Source of the DNA: Sulfuricurvum kujiense DSM 16994
GTDB lineage: Bacteria > Campylobacterota > Campylobacteria > Campylobacterales > Sulfurimonadaceae
DNA: 64,000 bases
Reading direction: 5' to 3'
NCBI RefSeq assembly: GCF_000183725.1
Contig: NC_014762.1
Span: 1,116,001 to 1,180,000, forward strand
Made by a program: the position numbers and the translations under genes. Within the stretch, counting starts at the first letter, position 1. Each line of letters begins with the position of its first letter. The notes under the pieces are model-generated. The model did no database searches. It was not told where the DNA came from and saw nothing but the letters and a program-made list of their open reading frames with translations. Shown piece by piece: positions 7,927 through 16,365 of this stretch.

Positions 7927-9309
7927 ATGAGAGAATTTTTAACGATTGAGCGTCTCGACCCCACGAAACGCCTTGTTTTACAACGCCTAAAAGACTTCAG
8001 TGAAATTTATGAGCCTATGAGCGCGAGCGATGCAACGTCGCAAAGTGACCGTTGTATCCAATGCGGTGACCCGTTTTGTTTGAATAAATGTCCGCTGCAC
8101 AACTATATTCCGCAGTGGCTTAAATCGGTTGCCGAAAAAGATTTGAAATTCGCGTTTAACCTCTCCAATGAGCCTTCACCGTTTCCGGAAGTGATGGGAC
8201 GCGTATGCCCTCACGATCGTCTTTGCGAAGGGGATTGTACCCTTAACGACGGCCACGGTGCGATTACAATCGGCGGTGTGGAGACCTTTATCAACGAAGA
8301 GGGATTCCGCCAAGGGCTAAAACCGTACTTTCCGGGAATTACGACGGATAAAAAAGTAGCGATCATCGGTTCAGGTCCTGCGGGTCTTTCTGCGGCAACG
8401 TATCTACTCCGCTCCGGTATCGCCGTGACGATGTATGAGCGTTCAGACCGTGCGGGAGGATTGCTCACCTACGGTATCCCGAATTTCAAGCTCGATAAAA
8501 AAATCGTAGAGCGCCGTGTCAATCTTTTGATCGAAGCGGGATTGAAACTGGTTCTAAACTGCGAAGTGGGCAAAGATATCGAATTTGACGAGATTGCCGA
8601 TCAGCACGATGCGGTTTTCATCGGAATCGGTGCGACGAAAGCGAAAGGGGCTAAAATTTCCGGAGAAAATGCGTCGAACGTTTATATGTCGATGGAGTAT
8701 TTGACCGCTATTCAGCGAAAAAATTTCGCTCTGAGCTATGACAAAAAGTTTGATTTCAAAGACCTCGATGTCGTAGTCATCGGGGGCGGTGATACGGCGA
8801 TGGACTGTGTCCGTACCGCAAAACGCGAAGGGGCGAAAAGTGTCACGTGTCTCTACCGCCGTGATGCGCATAATATGCCGGGTTCGGTCAAAGAGTACAA
8901 AAATGCGATCGAAGAGGGTGTGGATTTCACCTTTAACGCCTCTCCGAAAGAGGTTATCCTAAACGACAGCGGAAAAGCGGTCGGTATCCATATGGCCAAA
9001 ACCGTTCTCGGTGCCAAAGACGAGTCGGGACGCCAAAAAATGGAAGAGGTCAAAGGGGGCGATTTTAACGTCAATGCCGACGTTATCATAATGGCGCTCG
9101 GATTCGATCCGTGCGTCCCTCCGTTCTTAGCCGAAAACGGTATCTCTGTGAACAGCTGGGGCGGTATTATCGTCAACGATAAACACGAAACAACGACGGC
9201 GGGAATCTACGCCGGCGGTGACTGCTATCGCGGTGCCGATCTGGTTGTTACGGCTGCGTATGACGGTCGCGAAGCGGCACGCTCTATCGTTAAATCTCTC
9301 CTTCGCTAA
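7927..9309 (+). CDS. gltD: Glutamate synthase small subunit
   Basis: The FAD/NADPH-binding electron-donating subunit, 460 residues. The N-terminal ferredoxin-like part has two cysteine groups, C-I-Q-C-G-D-P-F-C-x-x-x-C-P (about 40-53) and C-P-H-D-R-L-C-E-G-D-C (about 93-103), which carry the [4Fe-4S] centres. Dinucleotide-binding motifs follow: G-S-G-P-A-G-L for FAD (about 149-155) and G-G-G-D-T-A-M for NADPH (about 287-293). A C-terminal G-I-Y-A-G-G-D motif closes the FAD site. It is in an operon with gltB, and its stop codon overlaps the next ATG (TAATG). Confidence 0.96.
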   Translation: MREFLTIERLDPTKRLVLQRLKDFSEIYEPMSASDATSQSDRCIQCGDPFCLNKCPLHNYIPQWLKSVAEKDLKFAFNLSNEPSPFPEVMGRVCPHDRLCEGDCTLNDGHGAITIGGVETFINEEGFRQGLKPYFPGITTDKKVAIIGSGPAGLSAATYLLRSGIAVTMYERSDRAGGLLTYGIPNFKLDKKIVERRVNLLIEAGLKLVLNCEVGKDIEFDEIADQHDAVFIGIGATKAKGAKISGENASNVYMSMEYLTAIQRKNFALSYDKKFDFKDLDVVVIGGGDTAMDCVRTAKREGAKSVTCLYRRDAHNMPGSVKEYKNAIEEGVDFTFNASPKEVILNDSGKAVGIHMAKTVLGAKDESGRQKMEEVKGGDFNVNADVIIMALGFDPCVPPFLAENGISVNSWGGIIVNDKHETTTAGIYAGGDCYRGADLVVTAAYDGREAARSIVKSLLR

Positions 9310-10037
9310 TGAGCGATTTTGTCAATGCGGCCATCGCCGCATGCCAAGAGATAGCGGCACTCTTGGAAGAGGGTGACTCCTCCTTATACCTTCTTCATGA
9401 AGAAGGGGCGGGCGGAGACATCAGCAACGGCGTCGATCTCAAAGCCGAAGCGATCTGTTTTAACCGTCTTTCACCGTACGGTTCGGTATTCTCCGAAGAA
9501 AGCGGTTGGATGAGCCCCGAATCTTCGATCAATATCATCCTCGATCCCATCGACGGCAGCGACAATTTTATCTCCAGACTTCCTTATTACGGTATTTCCA
9601 TTGCGCGCGTTACAGAAGGAAATACAACCGAAGCACTCGTTTGTAATTTGGCAAACGGTGATATTTTCGTCCGCACACAGAACGAATATTATACGACTAC
9701 GCTGCGCGCTTCTTCCCAAAAACATGAAATTACGATCAACAGATCTGCCAAAATCGGTCTTTTTGAAAAAGCGCCGGAACATCCCGATCTAGTCCGAAAA
9801 CTGATGGAAAAAAAGCTCAAATTTCGCTCTCCCGGGGCCTTAGCCCTCTCGTTGGCGTATGCCCCTTATGTGAAATATGTGCTATTTTTAGGTACAATGC
9901 GGCCATACGATATCCAAGCCGGGCTTTATCTGAGTGAGCACCTTTATGTGTTTAACGATGATAGATATATCCTGATGTGTGCGGATAAAGAGCTTTTTGA
10001 GCAGATACGTTCGATTGTAGAAAAGGAGTATTTTTGA
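9309..10037 (+). CDS. Inositol-monophosphatase-family phosphatase
   Basis: A 242-residue metal-dependent phosphatase of the IMPase/FBPase/CysQ superfamily. The metal ligands are visible: E-E-S-G at about 65-68, D-P-I-D-G-S-D-N-F at about 79-87, and the late motif Y-D-I-Q-A-G near residue 200. The substrate cannot be read from sequence; inositol phosphate, fructose bisphosphate or PAP are family options. The N-terminal region lacks a signal peptide, so it is cytoplasmic. It is coupled by overlapping codons to gltD upstream and accD downstream. Confidence 0.8.
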   Translation: MSDFVNAAIAACQEIAALLEEGDSSLYLLHEEGAGGDISNGVDLKAEAICFNRLSPYGSVFSEESGWMSPESSINIILDPIDGSDNFISRLPYYGISIARVTEGNTTEALVCNLANGDIFVRTQNEYYTTTLRASSQKHEITINRSAKIGLFEKAPEHPDLVRKLMEKKLKFRSPGALALSLAYAPYVKYVLFLGTMRPYDIQAGLYLSEHLYVFNDDRYILMCADKELFEQIRSIVEKEYF

Positions 10038-10876
10038 GTCTATTTAACCTGTTCGGGGACTCCGAAAAGAAAAAACAGCCCACTAAAAGCGAGGCGCCGT
10101 CTCACTGGGTAAAATGTCCTTCGTGCCAGTCACTGATGTATTACAAAGAGATTGAAAAACAAAACCATGTTTGCCCAAAATGCGGATTTCATCTACGTAT
10201 CGGTGTTAAAGAGAGACTTGCTTTGATTAGCGACGAGGGGAGTTTTGTCGAATACGACAGCAATCTCCGCCCGATCGATCCGTTGAACTTTGTGGATAAA
10301 AAAAGCTATGCGGCGCGTGTCGAAGAGGGATATGCCAAAAACGGAACCTACTCTTCGGTAGTCAGCGGGGAATGTACGATCAACTCTGTTCCCGCACAGC
10401 TCGTCGTTTTTGATTTTAATTTCATGGGTGGATCGCTCGGTTCGGTTGAGGGCGAGAAAATCGTCCGTGCCGTAAACCGTGCCTTAGAGAAACGTATGGG
10501 GCTGATCATCGTAAGCGCCAGCGGCGGTGCACGGATGCAGGAGAGTACGTTCTCCCTTATGCAGATGTCTAAAACATCGGCAGCGTTAGCGAAGCTTGCG
10601 GATGCGAAGCTTCCGTATATCTCATTGCTGACCGATCCGACGATGGGGGGTGTCAGTGCCTCTTTCGCGACACTGGGAGATATCATTATCGCCGAGCCGG
10701 GTGCACTGGTCGGATTCGCGGGTCAGCGTGTTATCAAACAAACGATCGGAAGCGATCTTCCCGAAGGATTCCAGCGTGCGGAGTTCCTACTCGAAAAGGG
10801 GTCTATCGATATGATCGTGGAGCGCAGCGAACTTAAAGAGACGTTGAGTGATATGCTCAAACTGCTTCTTCCGTAA
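10034..10876 (+). CDS. accD: Acetyl-CoA carboxylase carboxyltransferase beta subunit
   Basis: Beta subunit of the carboxyltransferase that makes malonyl-CoA for fatty-acid synthesis. The four-cysteine zinc ribbon (C28, C31, C47, C50) is typical of bacterial AccD. The crotonase-like core includes S-A-S-G-G-A-R-M-Q-E (about 157-166) and D-P-T-M-G-G-V (about 200-206). The start is TTG at 10034, overlapping the stop of the upstream phosphatase gene, with AAGGAG at 10023-10028. The length (280) is normal. Its partner accA is not in this window. Confidence 0.96.
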   Translation: MSLFNLFGDSEKKKQPTKSEAPSHWVKCPSCQSLMYYKEIEKQNHVCPKCGFHLRIGVKERLALISDEGSFVEYDSNLRPIDPLNFVDKKSYAARVEEGYAKNGTYSSVVSGECTINSVPAQLVVFDFNFMGGSLGSVEGEKIVRAVNRALEKRMGLIIVSASGGARMQESTFSLMQMSKTSAALAKLADAKLPYISLLTDPTMGGVSASFATLGDIIIAEPGALVGFAGQRVIKQTIGSDLPEGFQRAEFLLEKGSIDMIVERSELKETLSDMLKLLLP

Positions 10877-10878
10877 AT

Positions 10879-11436
10879 ATGCAGCTTTACGCTCTTTGTG
10901 ACACGCAGACGCTTCATCAAAAGGGGGTAGATACCCTCTCTTTTGCCAAACGTGCCAAATCTCTCGGGGCAAGCGTTCTTCAATACCGCAACAAACACTC
11001 CGATATCGCTACCATCAAAACGGAATTGATCGCCCTACGCCAAGTTTGGGAGGGTTTTTTAATCATTAACGATCATTATGAACTTGCCCCCTTTTGCGAC
11101 GGCGTCCATATCGGTCAGGAAGATTTGTATACGATCGATCCCGATCCCGCACGTGCGATCAAGATCCTGAAAATGGCAATCGGCGAAGATAAAATTATCG
11201 GTCTCTCCACCCATAATGTTGAAGAGATTGAGATTGCAAACCGCCTTGACCTTAATTATGTCGGTTTGGGAGCTTATCGCGCTACATCGACAAAATCGGA
11301 TGCCAAAGTTCTGGGAGATCGTCTCGATGCGATCGCCGCACATTCCAAGCATCCTGTTGCCGCTATCGGCGGAGTGAAACTTGACGATAGATTTCAGCAT
11401 GTAGCCTATCATGTCATAGGATCGGGACTGTTATGA
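10879..11436 (+). CDS. thiE: Thiamine phosphate synthase-like protein
   Basis: A TIM-barrel protein of the ThiE/TenI family, which joins the pyrimidine and thiazole halves of thiamine. Visible motifs are Q-Y-R-N-K (pyrophosphate-binding, about 35-39), N-D-H-Y (about 62-65), D-G-V-H-I-G-Q-E-D (about 74-82), G-L-S-T-H-N (about 111-116), Y-V-G-L-G-A (about 129-134) and A-I-G-G-V near residue 160. At 185 residues it is some 20 shorter than E. coli ThiE. A TenI-like or otherwise diverged role is possible. It begins 2 bases after accD and overlaps rlmH by 4 bases. Confidence 0.8.
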   Translation: MQLYALCDTQTLHQKGVDTLSFAKRAKSLGASVLQYRNKHSDIATIKTELIALRQVWEGFLIINDHYELAPFCDGVHIGQEDLYTIDPDPARAIKILKMAIGEDKIIGLSTHNVEEIEIANRLDLNYVGLGAYRATSTKSDAKVLGDRLDAIAAHSKHPVAAIGGVKLDDRFQHVAYHVIGSGLL

Positions 11437-11891
11437 ACATTTCCATTGTCACGATAGCGAAAAAAGAGCGTTCCTTATACGATCCCCTCTATCAAGAACA
11501 GATGAAAATGATCTCCCGCTTTGCAAAAGTGGACGATGTTGAACTCTTTCCCAAAGAGATTGTCAAAGCGCATACGATCAGTCCTGAAGCATCGCAAGCG
11601 GCGTATTCGAAATTATTATCACCGATGTTGGGTAAAAATTACTCGATTGCCCTCCACCCCGAGGGAAAAAAAATGGACAGCTTTGCATTTAGTAAGCTTA
11701 TAAGTGATAAAATTTCGTTGCAATTTTTTATAGGCGGGGCATACGGCTTTGAAAAAAGTTTCGTAGACCAGTGCGATGCGGCGATCAGCCTCTCTGAGAT
11801 GACAATGAGCCATAAAATCGCAAAAGCGGTGCTGTTAGAGCAGATATACCGTGCCTATTCACTGTTAGCAAACCATCCGTACCACAAATGA
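11433..11891 (+). CDS. rlmH: 23S rRNA pseudouridine-1915 N3-methyltransferase
   Basis: RlmH methylates pseudouridine 1915 in helix 69 of 23S rRNA on assembled ribosomes. The 152 residues form a SPOUT (alpha/beta knot) fold. The SAM-binding knot is seen as F-F-I-G-G-A-Y-G-F (about 98-106), followed by S-L-S-E-M-T-M-S-H (about 118-126) and the C-terminal L-L-E-Q-I-Y-R-A-Y signature with terminal P-Y-H-K. Length is normal. The start codon overlaps the thiE stop (ATGA type), so it is co-translated. Confidence 0.95.
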   Translation: MNISIVTIAKKERSLYDPLYQEQMKMISRFAKVDDVELFPKEIVKAHTISPEASQAAYSKLLSPMLGKNYSIALHPEGKKMDSFAFSKLISDKISLQFFIGGAYGFEKSFVDQCDAAISLSEMTMSHKIAKAVLLEQIYRAYSLLANHPYHK

Positions 11892-11900
11892 GGAGCATTG

Positions 11901-12254
11901 ATGAGAGACCATGAACTGCATTATTTCGAGGAGATATTACTGACGCGAAAAACTCAGATTATCAAAAATCTTACCGGCGTTGAGAGTGAAATGAACCAGT
12001 TGCGTGAGTTGGAACTCAATGACGAGGGTGATTATGCGTCTGTCAGCAATGACAATATGGTAGAAAATGCGATCGGTTCACAACAAATGCATGAACTTGA
12101 CGAAATTGAAGCTGCACTGGGTAAAATCAAGGCTAAACAATACGGTATTTGCGAAATGTGCGAAGACGACATCGGTTTTCAGCGCCTCAAAGTAAAACCG
12201 CATGCAAAATACTGCATTGTCTGTCGTCCGATCGTCGAAAAAAACAAACACTAA
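11901..12254 (+). CDS. dksA: DksA-type RNA polymerase-binding protein
   Basis: A 117-residue TraR/DksA-family protein that acts in the RNA polymerase secondary channel, often with ppGpp. The coiled coil spans about residues 5-75. It carries the catalytic tip D41-x-x-D44-x-A46, the D-x-x-D-x-A pattern of true DksA. The four-cysteine zinc finger is C84, C87, C105 and C108. ATG at 11901 is chosen over the in-frame TTG at 11898 because AGGAG at 11891-11895 is correctly spaced from it. It is somewhat shorter than E. coli DksA (151 residues) at the N-terminus. Confidence 0.9.
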   Translation: MRDHELHYFEEILLTRKTQIIKNLTGVESEMNQLRELELNDEGDYASVSNDNMVENAIGSQQMHELDEIEAALGKIKAKQYGICEMCEDDIGFQRLKVKPHAKYCIVCRPIVEKNKH

Positions 12255-12266
12255 AAGGGGAAGAAA

Positions 12267-13286
12267 ATGCAGTTAAAACGGTATACCATCGCATCGCTTA
12301 TTTTAATGATTTTAGTCGCTGCGGCGGTTTATTCGATCGATAACGGATCGATATCTTTTGATTTGTTAGGGATGCATTTTCCAAATCTTCCGGTAGCTTT
12401 TTGGGTCGTAGTTCCTCTGGCGATTATGTATGTAGCCAGTTTGCTCCATATGGGTGTTTTCGCGTTGGTCGGAAATTTCAAACTTCGCCGTTTGAACAAA
12501 GACCATGAAAAAATGGTCGATGCGCTTCGCGACGCTCTGCTGGGTGTCGGAGAACGCAACAACGTTTATAAAAGCGATGCGTATAAACTTATGGGCAAGC
12601 TGATCGATAACTCTGTGATTTTGCCGTATGAAACGCTCCGCTCGGTCGGAAACGAAAAAATCGATGACGCTTTGCAGCTTATGCGCGATGTGAAAGAGAA
12701 TAAAAAAGTGGAAATTAAAAAATTCCATTTGCCTTCTAGCACGTCGATTGCTATTCAGAATAATCTTAACCGTTTTGAGCGCGGCGAATTGGATGCCGAC
12801 AGCATTCTCTCGCGCTCGGAACGTTATGGTGAAATCGTATGTGCGAAAGCGTATGAGTCGTATGTAAAAACGGCTTCCGTCGGATCGGTAATGAAGTTCA
12901 AACAATTTTTTACCAAAGCTTCTTTGGCCGATTTTATTCAACGCATCAATGCGGGTGAAAACGGGATCCAGATCAGCAACGAAGAACTCTCATCACTTTT
13001 TGCATCGATTAAACTCGACGCTAATGACTGGATCGACCTATCAGCGGCAATGTCCAAAAATATGCTCCCTGAACAGCGCATCCGTCTTTTTGAGATGTTG
13101 AGCGAAAATAATGACGATGCAATGGAAGGGTATTTGTATACCCTGTATGATTTGCAAATGATCGATACGGCAAACGAGATTTTGAACAATACGTCAAACA
13201 ACGATTATCAAATATTCAAAGCGTACCGTGACCTCAAACGTGCCAATAAACACTACGATATCGCGATCTTCTTGCGTCGCAGTTAG
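12267..13286 (+). CDS. Conserved membrane protein of unknown function
   Basis: A 339-residue protein with two N-terminal membrane segments (about residues 8-26 and 43-67) separated by a short loop, then a long, charged, mostly helical cytoplasmic domain without recognised motifs. I do not recognise a named family. The ribosome binding site is AGGGGAAG at 12255-12262. It is 12 bases downstream of dksA and likely the last gene of the operon that begins with gltB. The hairpin-rich repeat at 13298-13364 follows it. Confidence 0.7.
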   Translation: MQLKRYTIASLILMILVAAAVYSIDNGSISFDLLGMHFPNLPVAFWVVVPLAIMYVASLLHMGVFALVGNFKLRRLNKDHEKMVDALRDALLGVGERNNVYKSDAYKLMGKLIDNSVILPYETLRSVGNEKIDDALQLMRDVKENKKVEIKKFHLPSSTSIAIQNNLNRFERGELDADSILSRSERYGEIVCAKAYESYVKTASVGSVMKFKQFFTKASLADFIQRINAGENGIQISNEELSSLFASIKLDANDWIDLSAAMSKNMLPEQRIRLFEMLSENNDDAMEGYLYTLYDLQMIDTANEILNNTSNNDYQIFKAYRDLKRANKHYDIAIFLRRS

Positions 13287-13297
13287 TATTTTAGAAC

Positions 13298-13364
13298 GCT
13301 ATAGGAGTAAAACCCCTATAGCTACGCTTGCCGCTATGGCACTGAAGCTTCGCCCTAAAGGGCG
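13298..13364 (+). repeat. Hairpin-core-hairpin repeat, copy 1
   Basis: GCTATAGG at 13298-13305 pairs with CCTATAGC at 13315-13322. The core CGCTTGCCGCT (13325-13335) and GGCACTGAAGCTT (13338-13350) follow, then a second hairpin of CGCCCT (13351-13356) with AGGGCG (13359-13364). The same arrangement occurs at 43371-43437 with nearly the same core but different stem sequences. The first hairpin is 25 bases long in both copies. It could act as a terminator or RNA-processing element after the membrane-protein gene, or be a REP-like mobile repeat. Confidence 0.65.
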
Positions 13365-13389
13365 AGAATAATCGTCTTACAGGTACATA

Positions 13390-14379
13390 ATGACTCCCAA
13401 ATTAGATTTTTCTTCACCCGTTTATGCTCTGGCACCGTTAGCCGGTTATACCGATTTGCCGTTTCGCAACGTCGTAAAAAAGTTCGGCGCCGATTTGACG
13501 GTAAGCGAGATGCTCAGCTCCAATGCCTTGGCCTACGGCTCGCAAAAAACGATTAAAATGCTAGAACGCAGTCCCAATGAAGATCCCTATTCGGTTCAGA
13601 TCGCGGGTGCGGAGGAGGATATCGTCCGACGTGCCGTAGAGGTGCTTAATACGGTCGATGATATCGATATTATCGATCTTAACTGCGGATGTCCGGTTCC
13701 GAAGATCGTCTGTCACGGCTCGGGAAGTGCACTTCTGAATGATTTGCCTCGCATGGCGCGTATCATCGAGACGATCAAAAAAACCTCCAACAAATCGACC
13801 CTCAGCGTCAAAATCCGTTTGGGGTTCGAGACGAAAAACCATATCGAGATCGCCAAGCTCGTTGAATCATGCGGTGCCGATTTCCTTGCCGTTCACGGAC
13901 GTACCCGTGCGGGAAAATTCAAAGCTCCCGTCGATTACGACGCGATCGGAGAGATTAAGGCCTCTATCGGTATCCCCGTGATCGCCAACGGCGATATCGA
14001 TTCGTTCGAAAAAGCGCAATGGGTTTTGGAACACACTAAAGCCGATGGTGTGATGATCGGACGCGGAGCGGTCGGTGCGCCGTGGATTTTCCATCAGCTG
14101 AAATCTGGCAGTTCTGCCGTCGATCCGTTGATCAAACATGCGATCATTATGGAACATCTCGACGGGATGGTAAGCTTTTACGGCGCACGCGGTGTCGTGA
14201 CATTTCGCAAGCATGTCCACACCTATTCAAAAGGGTACGAGGGGGCATCGGCATTGCGCGATCAGGTCAACCGCATCGATGATCCCGTACATTTCCGCGC
14301 CGTAGTCGATGAGTTTTTCCTCACCCATCGCCAGATCGGTGAGGGATTCAAAGCCTCCGATATGAAATGCGAGTGCTGA
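13390..14379 (+). CDS. dusB: tRNA-dihydrouridine synthase (DusB family)
   Basis: An FMN-dependent enzyme reducing specific uridines in tRNA to dihydrouridine, 329 residues. The N-terminal TIM barrel shows A-P-L-A-G-Y-T-D-L-P-F-R (FMN loop, about 15-26), S-E-M-L-S (about 39-43), the catalytic cysteine in L-N-C-G-C-P-V-P-K near residue 100, V-H-G-R-T-R (about 167-172) and M-I-G-R-G-A-V-G (about 223-230). The D-G-V-M-I-G-R-G pattern fits DusB rather than DusA. The C-terminal helical domain ends with several Cys residues. It is separated from the preceding operon by the repeat element. Confidence 0.88.
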   Translation: MTPKLDFSSPVYALAPLAGYTDLPFRNVVKKFGADLTVSEMLSSNALAYGSQKTIKMLERSPNEDPYSVQIAGAEEDIVRRAVEVLNTVDDIDIIDLNCGCPVPKIVCHGSGSALLNDLPRMARIIETIKKTSNKSTLSVKIRLGFETKNHIEIAKLVESCGADFLAVHGRTRAGKFKAPVDYDAIGEIKASIGIPVIANGDIDSFEKAQWVLEHTKADGVMIGRGAVGAPWIFHQLKSGSSAVDPLIKHAIIMEHLDGMVSFYGARGVVTFRKHVHTYSKGYEGASALRDQVNRIDDPVHFRAVVDEFFLTHRQIGEGFKASDMKCEC

Positions 14380-14430
14380 TCGATTTAACAATCAAAAAAT
14401 ATTTTTTTATATAAAATTTACTCAATATAA

Positions 14431-14461
14431 GTATCCTTATATAAAAGAAGAATAAGGATAC
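14431..14461 (+). promoter_or_regulatory. Perfect inverted repeat covering the ribosome binding site
   Basis: GTATCCTTAT at 14431-14440 is the exact inverse of ATAAGGATAC at 14452-14461, with an 11-base spacer. The right arm contains the AAGGAT ribosome binding site of the following hydrolase gene (ATG at 14465). As RNA it would form a hairpin hiding that site; as DNA it would be a good operator for a dimeric repressor. An AT-rich -10-like TATAAAAT lies just upstream at about 14410-14417. Confidence 0.55.
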
Positions 14462-14464
14462 CTC

Positions 14465-15106
14465 ATGCGTTTTACTCTGTTGACGATTTTATTTCCAATC
14501 TATCTATTTGCCGTATCGGCCCCTGAGAAAGCTCTCTATTTGGAAGGTTCATCCGACAAGGGGATTATTTTGGCGCACGGTAAAGGAATGGACCCCGATT
14601 TTAAAGTGGTGAAGCCGCTGAGGCTGGCACTCCATAAAGATATGGGATTTCATACCTTATCACTGCAGATGCCTAATCAACACGAAGCCTATGAAGATTA
14701 TGAAAAAGAACAGCCGAAAGTGGATGCTATGATTGATCAATCGATCGCTTTTTTACAAAGCAAGGGGGTCAAGACGATCTACCTGATGGGACACTCTCTG
14801 GGGGCGGGGATGACGAACGGCTATCTGGTTTCTCATCCCAATGCGCCGATCAAGGGATATATCGCTATCGGGTGCCGCGGGAACAAAAGCAAGGTGATTT
14901 CATGCACCGATAATATGACGAAAATTAAGATAAAAACGTTCGATATCTGGGGCAAAGAAAACAGTGAAGACGAAGCATATGCCCTATTGCGTGCACCGCT
15001 TGTCGGAGCAAATTACCGACAATACGGTGTCGAGGGGGCCAACCATGCTTTGGACGGATCCATGGAATTTGTCATAGAAGAGATAGAGGGATGGTTAGAA
15101 CAGTAA
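14465..15106 (+). CDS. Exported alpha/beta hydrolase
   Basis: A 213-residue alpha/beta-hydrolase-fold protein with a signal peptide (hydrophobic residues 3-17, ending near A-V-S-A). It has the oxyanion-loop motif L-A-H-G-K-G, the nucleophile elbow G-H-S-L-G-A-G (serine near residue 112), and a late His in G-A-N-H-A-L-D that can complete the triad. It resembles the DUF3530 type of periplasmic hydrolases. The substrate is unknown. The gene stands alone between dusB and slyD and has its own leader with a perfect inverted repeat over the ribosome binding site. Confidence 0.75.
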   Translation: MRFTLLTILFPIYLFAVSAPEKALYLEGSSDKGIILAHGKGMDPDFKVVKPLRLALHKDMGFHTLSLQMPNQHEAYEDYEKEQPKVDAMIDQSIAFLQSKGVKTIYLMGHSLGAGMTNGYLVSHPNAPIKGYIAIGCRGNKSKVISCTDNMTKIKIKTFDIWGKENSEDEAYALLRAPLVGANYRQYGVEGANHALDGSMEFVIEEIEGWLEQ

Positions 15107-15158
15107 ACTTATCCGTTACAGAAGATAATGGTGAATTCGACAAGCTAGCAAGAGAGTA

Positions 15159-15175
15159 GAGCGGTTTATCCGCTC
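15159..15175. terminator. Hairpin between convergent hydrolase and slyD genes
   Basis: GAGCGG at 15159-15164 pairs with CCGCTC at 15170-15175 across a TTTAT loop. It lies between two convergent genes and may serve both as a weak terminator. There is no directly adjoining T run, so the call is moderate. Confidence 0.4.
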
Positions 15176-15216
15176 ATTGAGAATAGGCATTTAAATCAAT
15201 TATGTCGGTTTTCTTT

Positions 15217-15711
15217 TTAGTGATCGCCGCATCCGCAATCGTCTGAATGGGAGTGATGAAGCATTGCATCGATTTCCTCTTGAGTCGCCGGATAGATTTC
15301 AGTAACGGTTCCTTCAAACACCATATTGATGCCGGCAAGTGGATGGTTACCGTCTAGAACGGCGTTGTCGCCTTTAATTTCGGTGACGGTATAGATAAGA
15401 ACATCGTCTTCGTTTTCGGGCATATATCCCTCAATCTGCATTCCTACCGCCAGCTCTTCCGGGAGATTTTCCAACGCTTCAATAACGAGTAGCTCTTCAT
15501 CATACTCTCCGAATGCTTCGGCTGCTGAGACCGCGACTTTAAACGAATCGCCGAGAGATTTTCCTTCCATAGCTTTTTCTACAGGGGCAAATATGTTTTC
15601 ATACCCGCCGTGTGCATAGACAAGAGGTTCTTTTCCCTCGTCGATCATCTGACCATCGGAGGTTGTGACGGTATAATTGAGAGTAACGATAGTGTTTTTT
15701 GTGACGGTCAT
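15217..15711 (-). CDS. slyD: SlyD-type FKBP peptidyl-prolyl isomerase
   Basis: A 164-residue cytoplasmic FKBP-type prolyl isomerase and chaperone. The FKBP part opens with V-T-L-N-Y-T-V and returns near residue 120 (D-G-N-H-P-L-A-G-x-x-M-V-F-E). Between them lies the insert-in-flap chaperone domain (about 70-118). The C-terminal tail H-H-S-H-S-D-D-C-G-C-G-D-H is a metal-binding tail as in SlyD, which supplies nickel to hydrogenase maturation. The divergent region towards the molbindin gene contains a ModE-type half-site. Confidence 0.92.
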   Translation of the reverse strand: MTVTKNTIVTLNYTVTTSDGQMIDEGKEPLVYAHGGYENIFAPVEKAMEGKSLGDSFKVAVSAAEAFGEYDEELLVIEALENLPEELAVGMQIEGYMPENEDDVLIYTVTEIKGDNAVLDGNHPLAGINMVFEGTVTEIYPATQEEIDAMLHHSHSDDCGCGDH

Positions 15712-15746
15712 ACAAATCCCTTGGATATAAAATATATGTTAATGAA

Positions 15747-15764
15747 CGTTATATCAGAAATACA
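15747..15764 (+). promoter_or_regulatory. Possible ModE operator upstream of the molbindin gene
   Basis: CGTTATATC at 15747-15755 is identical to the strong half of the operators found upstream of the Mo-uptake genes. It is followed by AGA-AATACAAT, so the second half (AATACA) is present but three bases closer than in the others. Its orientation relative to the rightward molbindin gene is the same as that of the other sites to their genes. It lies 77 bases before the ATG at 15841 and 36 bases before the divergent slyD start. Confidence 0.5.
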
Positions 15765-15840
15765 ATAAGCAAAATATTAAGTTTGATTTGGCGATACTGT
15801 CATAACCGCAGACATTCGCAATATATTTTAAAGGGATGTT

Positions 15841-16257
15841 ATGAAAACAAGTGCACGCAATGAACTCAAAGGGACAATCAGCGAGATAAAAACAGGGCAG
15901 ATCAACAGTGAAGTCGTCCTCTCCATCGGGAGCGGTATCGTCATCAAATCGGTCATTACGAATGAATCGGTTGACGAAATGGAACTGAGTGTAGGGGATA
16001 CGGCCTACGCGATTATCAAAGCACCGTTTGTCATGGTCGCTAAAGACAAACCGACGAATATCAGCACGCGCAATATCATCGAAACCAAAGTGACCGAAGT
16101 GAAAAACGGGATGGTTAACAGCGAACTCAAGCTTGCGATGGGGAGCCAAACGCTTACCGCCGTTATCACTGAAGATGCGGTGGAAGACCTCCATTTTAAT
16201 GTCGGCGATACCGTCTATGCCCTCATTAAGGCCAATTTCATCATACTTGCCAAATAA
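15841..16257 (+). CDS. mop: Di-domain molbindin (two TOBE/Mop domains)
   Basis: A 138-residue protein made of two similar TOBE (Mop) domains of about 68 residues, at about 3-68 and 73-138. Each has the S-A-R-N/S-T-R-N opening, a V-N-S-E-L/V core and a V-G-D-x-x-Y-A-x-I-K-A ending. Such molbindins store and buffer molybdate or tungstate in the cytoplasm as oligomers. AAAGGGATGTT provides the ribosome binding site. It converges with modC, with a shared hairpin terminator between them, and carries an upstream ModE-like half-site. Confidence 0.9.
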   Translation: MKTSARNELKGTISEIKTGQINSEVVLSIGSGIVIKSVITNESVDEMELSVGDTAYAIIKAPFVMVAKDKPTNISTRNIIETKVTEVKNGMVNSELKLAMGSQTLTAVITEDAVEDLHFNVGDTVYALIKANFIILAK

Positions 16258-16264
16258 TTCTTCA

Positions 16265-16285
16265 ATTTCGGGCTTTGCCCGAAAT
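16265..16285. terminator. Bidirectional terminator between mop and modC
   Basis: ATTTCGGGC (16265-16273) and GCCCGAAAT (16277-16285) form a perfect 9-bp stem with a TTT loop. It lies between two convergent genes, with T-rich sequence rightward at about 16299-16317. It can end transcripts from both sides. Confidence 0.8.
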
Positions 16286-16365
16286 CATTCCCGCCTATTT
16301 CTTTGATTTGTTTTTTTACATAAGAGAACTGTCTTGGATATACATTGGAACAAGAACGTATGTGC

